Assembly (NCBI GenBank): GCA_934234005.1 | Contig: CAKQHC010000079.1 | Coordinates: 1-7,194, forward strand | Direction: 5' to 3' | DNA length: 7,194 nucleotides | From: an uncultured Methanomassiliicoccales archaeon | GTDB taxonomy: Archaea > Thermoplasmatota > Thermoplasmata > Methanomassiliicoccales > Methanomethylophilaceae | Part shown: piece by piece, positions 4,860 through 7,194 of the stretch | Layout: every line of letters begins with the position of its first letter | Numbering within the stretch: position 1 is the first letter of the stretch | Notes under the pieces: generated by a model | Told to the model about the DNA's origin: nothing | The model's database searches: none | What the model saw: only the letters and a program-made list of their open reading frames with translations | Program-made: the position numbers and the translations under genes

Positions 4860-5796
4860 CCGCATAGATTTCATAGATTATCTGCGTAATAATTTGGATG
4901 AAAATGAGTTGGCCGACATTGAATCCGAGGCAAAACGCAAGATAAGCAATCTTCAGATTTTATCGTTTATCAACAATCCTAACGGTGACGGCAGAATCGT
5001 TGCGTTATTCGATAACCATATTGTGTTTGTGGATAGACGTTACACAGGGGGCCCCATTCTTGCGGGAGAGGTTTGGTTGTGTTCACTGGAATTCAACAGT
5101 TCCGTATACATAGCAACGCCTCTTAAAAGGATTACATCCACAATTTTGCTGGAACTTGACGCTCCCATCAGAAACGGCATCATCGAACAGCTTTGGAAAG
5201 AGAAAAAAGATCAATACGAAGCGCATTTTGAGGAACTTTATCGTCAGAATCTTACTCAGGAACTCACAACAAAGTTTAACGGAGAGTTGAAGGAGGCTTT
5301 GAGTAAGAAAGATGATGAGATAAGCACCCTCAAGGATACGATTTCCGGACTTAAGCAGGAATTGATGGAGTTACGTTCGGATAAGGATATCGATCACATA
5401 GACCTCACTTCCGATGAGATATCGCTTTGTTCCGACGAACCGGAACAGAATGTTGCCGTTAAGCCGGTTGAACCTGTGCCCGTGCCTAAATGCAACAATT
5501 ATGATCCGTTGCATTCGGTGAATCAGCCTTATAGGTACAACGATGTATATCGCACCAATTACAATTCCATAACGTCAACGGCATTTACCGAACGCAGGTA
5601 TTCTGTACATATAAGTCCCAACTTATCGGTTATATTGGTACGCCCGGACAACAACGGGGATGTGCCGTGTGTAAACAACTCTTTGTGTCTGTACGGATTA
5701 AATGCTCTCATTCCATTTAACGGAAGAGAAAAGATGGAAGCCGAGTACAGTTCAAAGTACAACGGCATGATAATAAGTACAAGATTCAAACCTTGA
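4849..5796 (+). CDS. NYN-coupled protein: beta-rich N-terminal region, coiled coil, shared C-terminal domain
   Basis: 315 residues from ATG 4849; GTG 4840 and ATG 4843 in the same frame would add two or three. GGGTGATG just upstream resembles the archaeal ribosome site, and the start lies inside the NYN gene, indicating translational coupling. Order seen: a helical start (DFIDYLRNNLDENELADIES in parts, 7-30), a beta-rich block at 47-96 (GRIVALFDNHIVFVDRRY, then GEVWLCSLEFNSSVYIATPL) that resembles a small barrel or OB-like nucleic-acid-binding fold but is unassigned, a coiled coil at about 115-176, an acidic then Pro/Asn/Tyr-rich linker (180-248), and a C-terminal beta domain (251-312) with Tyr251, Cys274, Pro289-Phe290 and Gly306. 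That last domain recurs in the divergent coiled-coil protein. No signal peptide or membrane helix. Probably an adaptor for the NYN nuclease; this is inference. Confidence 0.85.
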   Translation: MPIDRIDFIDYLRNNLDENELADIESEAKRKISNLQILSFINNPNGDGRIVALFDNHIVFVDRRYTGGPILAGEVWLCSLEFNSSVYIATPLKRITSTILLELDAPIRNGIIEQLWKEKKDQYEAHFEELYRQNLTQELTTKFNGELKEALSKKDDEISTLKDTISGLKQELMELRSDKDIDHIDLTSDEISLCSDEPEQNVAVKPVEPVPVPKCNNYDPLHSVNQPYRYNDVYRTNYNSITSTAFTERRYSVHISPNLSVILVRPDNNGDVPCVNNSLCLYGLNALIPFNGREKMEAEYSSKYNGMIISTRFKP

Positions 5797-5816
5797 TATC
5801 TTGAAAATAACACGGA

Positions 5817-5891
5817 TGGAGCCGCTGACGAGATTTGAACTCGCGACCTGGTGATTACAAGTCACCCGCTATACCACTAAGCCACAGCGGC
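5817..5891 (-). tRNA. tRNA-Thr(UGU), CCA encoded
   Basis: The minus strand folds into a complete cloverleaf. The acceptor arm is GCCGCTG/CAGCGGC, the D arm has the GCT/AGC stem with GG in its loop, and the anticodon arm is GGTGA-CTTGTAA-TCACC with anticodon TGT. The variable loop is five bases (AGGTC), and the T arm GCGAG-TTCAAAT-CTCGT has one G-U pair. The discriminator is U (5820), the archaeal threonine identity base, and CCA (5817-5819) is encoded in the DNA. There is no intron. It lies 34 bp downstream of galE on the same strand and converges on the gene ending at 5796. Confidence 0.97.
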
Positions 5892-5915
5892 GCCAATACT
5901 CCGTATTCCTATCTA

Positions 5916-5925
5916 GTTTAATAAC
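5916..5925 (-). promoter_or_regulatory. TATA-like box of tRNA-Thr
   Basis: The minus strand reads GTTATTAAAC immediately after the galE stop. Its centre is about 27-30 bp from the mature tRNA 5' end, so the tRNA may be transcribed from its own promoter starting at or very near its first base. Read-through from galE is the alternative. Confidence 0.5.
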
Positions 5926-6939
5926 TTAGCGGATGAGGCGCCTTTGTAGTGCCAGTTCCCAGCCGTATGCAGTGGATACACTATCTTCCAAGGTTTTCTC
6001 GGGTTTCCATCCTAAAACCGATTCTGCTTTCGAATTATCCGCAATCAATACGGCAGGATCCCCGGGTCTGCGCATACAGGCCTGCACAGGAATCTTTTTA
6101 CCCGTTATACGCTCGCATTCGTTGAAAACCTCTTTCACAGTGCTTCCTTCGGATGTTCCCAGATTAACGAATGTTGTTTGTCCGCCTTTTTCAAGATATT
6201 CGAGTGCAAGAAGATGCGCACGGGCCAAATCTTCTACATTGACATAATCTCTTACACATGTTCCGTCACGGGTGGGATAATCGGTTCCAAACATTTTGAA
6301 ATCGGATGCACCATCAAATGTGGATTTGAGAATATTGGGAATGAGATGGGTTTCGGGTTCATGCCATTCTCCAACGCGTTTTTCGCTGTCGGCACCTGCA
6401 ACATTAAAATATCTTAATCTTACAGACTTTATTCCGTAGGCAGTACTGTAATCGTCCATGATGCGTTCTACCATCAGTTTCGACGATCCGTACGGGTTGA
6501 TTGGATTTTGCGGATGTTTTTCGTCTATCGGCGTATATTCGGGCTCTCCGTATGTAGCAGCAGTGGACGAGAATACAATCTTGTCAACATTGTTAAAACG
6601 CATTGCATCCAGAAGATTGACCGTTCCGCAAACGTTGTTGTAATAATATTTGCCCGGATCCTTAACCGACTCGGCAACTTGAGAAAATGCAGCGAAATGA
6701 ACTACGGCATCAAATTTTTGAGATCCGAGTGATTCCAATGTCCAATCCCTGTTGCATAAATCACCCTGAATAAATGATTTCATTTTGCCTTTAAGATTCA
6801 GCTTGGACAGTGTTTCAATAGTCTCTATATGGCCTGTAGAAAGATTATCGTAAATTATTATGTCGTGTCCCGCATTCATCAAAGCCAATGCACAATGGCT
6901 TCCGATGTATCCTGCACCGCCGGTAACTAAAATTGTCAT
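5926..6939 (-). CDS. galE: UDP-glucose 4-epimerase
   Basis: 337 residues, complete. It interconverts UDP-glucose and UDP-galactose (or N-acetyl forms) using bound NAD+, supplying sugars for cell-surface glycans or glycolipids. Extended SDR features: MTILVTGGAGYIGSH Rossmann motif (Gly7, Gly10, Gly13), Asp31 in YDNLSTG for NAD ribose, GDL at 59-61, HFAAFSQVAESV at 81-92, FSSTAATYGEPE with Ser125/Thr126, catalytic Tyr150 and Lys154 in NPYGSSK, RYFNVAGAD, HEPETHLIPN, RDGTCVRDYVNVEDLA and the RRPGDPA substrate-side motif. The frame continues to an ATG at 6948, but ATG 6939 is favoured: AAGGAG at 6949-6954 lies nine bases before it and it begins directly at the family's conserved first strand. A TATTTTAATC box at 6981-6990 predicts a leader of about 20 bases. 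It is separated from the upstream minus-strand gene by a strong terminator, so it is its own unit. Confidence 0.97.
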   Translation of the reverse strand: MTILVTGGAGYIGSHCALALMNAGHDIIIYDNLSTGHIETIETLSKLNLKGKMKSFIQGDLCNRDWTLESLGSQKFDAVVHFAAFSQVAESVKDPGKYYYNNVCGTVNLLDAMRFNNVDKIVFSSTAATYGEPEYTPIDEKHPQNPINPYGSSKLMVERIMDDYSTAYGIKSVRLRYFNVAGADSEKRVGEWHEPETHLIPNILKSTFDGASDFKMFGTDYPTRDGTCVRDYVNVEDLARAHLLALEYLEKGGQTTFVNLGTSEGSTVKEVFNECERITGKKIPVQACMRRPGDPAVLIADNSKAESVLGWKPEKTLEDSVSTAYGWELALQRRLIR

Positions 6940-6948
6940 TCCAACCAT

Positions 6949-6954
6949 CTCCTT
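6949..6954 (-). promoter_or_regulatory. Ribosome binding site of galE
   Basis: AAGGAG on the minus strand with a nine-base spacer to ATG 6939. It decides between two in-frame ATGs; the upstream one (6948) touches the site and cannot use it. Confidence 0.75.
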
Positions 6955-6980
6955 GAGGATAGCAGGTGATGGACTAAAAA

Positions 6981-6990
6981 GATTAAAATA
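6981..6990 (-). promoter_or_regulatory. TATA-like box of galE
   Basis: The minus strand reads TATTTTAATC about 46 bp before ATG 6939, predicting transcription from near 6959. Confidence 0.45.
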
Positions 6991-7002
6991 CCATTGATTG
7001 TG

Positions 7003-7027
7003 AAAAAATCAGGGGGCGAACCCCCTG
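7003..7027 (-). terminator. Hairpin plus U-run terminator of the right-edge gene
   Basis: On the minus strand, CAGGGGG and CCCCCTG form a seven-base-pair GC-rich stem around a TTCG loop (7010-7027), followed by ATTTTTT. It begins six bases after the TGA at 7033. U-runs alone can terminate archaeal transcription; a perfect hairpin of this type is a strong extra signal. The T run exists only in the minus-strand orientation. Confidence 0.85.
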
Positions 7028-7032
7028 TTGTT

Positions 7033-7194
7033 TCATTCTTTGGGTTCTGCAATATCCCAGGTTTCGAGGAAGTCGACCCTGGTGACGTTGTATGCAGCTC
7101 TGAGGTCGCTGACAATTCTGTATTTGGCTATGGGCCAGTTCTGATCGAATTTGCAGATGTCGGGTTCGTTGACGATAACTTTTCCGTCTTTGAG
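7033..7194 (-). CDS. C-terminal end of an unrecognised protein, runs off the right edge
   Basis: The minus strand is open from the window edge to a TGA at 7033-7035, giving the last 53 residues of a protein: it reads LKDGKVIVNEPDICKF at first, then DQNWPIAKYRIVSDL, and ends VDFLETWDIAEPKE. The segment is soluble and mixed alpha/beta by eye, with two tryptophans and one cysteine. Codons end in C far more often than in neighbouring genes (AAC, GAC, GTC, ATC, CTC, TAC), typical of strongly expressed genes, and a strong terminator follows the stop. The family cannot be assigned from this fragment. Confidence 0.75.
   Translation of the reverse strand, partial: LKDGKVIVNEPDICKFDQNWPIAKYRIVSDLRAAYNVTRVDFLETWDIAEPKE

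Noticed and set aside
3167..5796. Calling the NYN locus a toxin-antitoxin or known defence system
   Set aside because: No small antitoxin-like gene, no recognised effector pair and no mobile element nearby. The evidence supports only a nuclease with two related partners.
5780..5803. Hairpin over the stop of the NYN-coupled gene (CAAGATTCAA against TTGATATCTTG)
   Set aside because: Ten pairs with a bulge, but AT-rich and not followed by a T run on the plus strand. Not strong enough to call a terminator.

Overview
The window looks like chromosomal DNA of an archaeon, most plausibly a methanogen of the Methanomassiliicoccales (Thermoplasmata). That placement is an inference, resting on several things. 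AT-rich TATA-like boxes sit about 25 bp before start codons, and some transcripts would be nearly or completely leaderless. The tRNA-Thr has discriminator U73. A CbiK-type chelatase is present. All ten stop codons seen are TGA or TAA, never TAG, which fits a lineage where TAG can be read as pyrrolysine. No marker gene here fixes the species.

Left part (1-1317, minus strand): cbiK, a class II cobalt (or nickel) chelatase with all three metal-site residues, overlaps by ATGA the start of a VWA-like/DUF2201-type protein that runs off the left edge. Plus strand 1483-2804: a tight operon of an unlisted 57-residue membrane peptide, a four-helix membrane protein and a HAD-family phosphatase or phosphomutase. 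A stand-alone winged-helix regulator follows (2901-3179) and converges, with a 13-bp overlap, on the next minus-strand gene.

Centre (3167-5796) is the least familiar part. A NYN (LabA-like) putative RNase is translationally coupled to a protein made of a small beta-rich N-terminal region, a coiled coil and a C-terminal beta domain. Diverging from this pair, across an AT-rich 184-bp spacer with inverted repeats, is a long coiled-coil protein. Its last ~60 residues align with the last ~60 of the NYN partner (about 16 identities, one three-residue gap, collinear Y/C/PF/G positions). The three genes look like one module: a nuclease plus two tail-sharing scaffold proteins. I do not recognise it as a described system.

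Right part (5817-7194, all minus strand): tRNA-Thr(UGU) with encoded CCA, a complete galE (UDP-glucose 4-epimerase), a strong GC-rich hairpin plus U-run terminator, and the 3' end of an unrecognised gene with markedly C-ending codons, suggesting high expression. No mobile element, CRISPR array or rRNA was seen, and no gene-free stretch exceeds about 190 bp.
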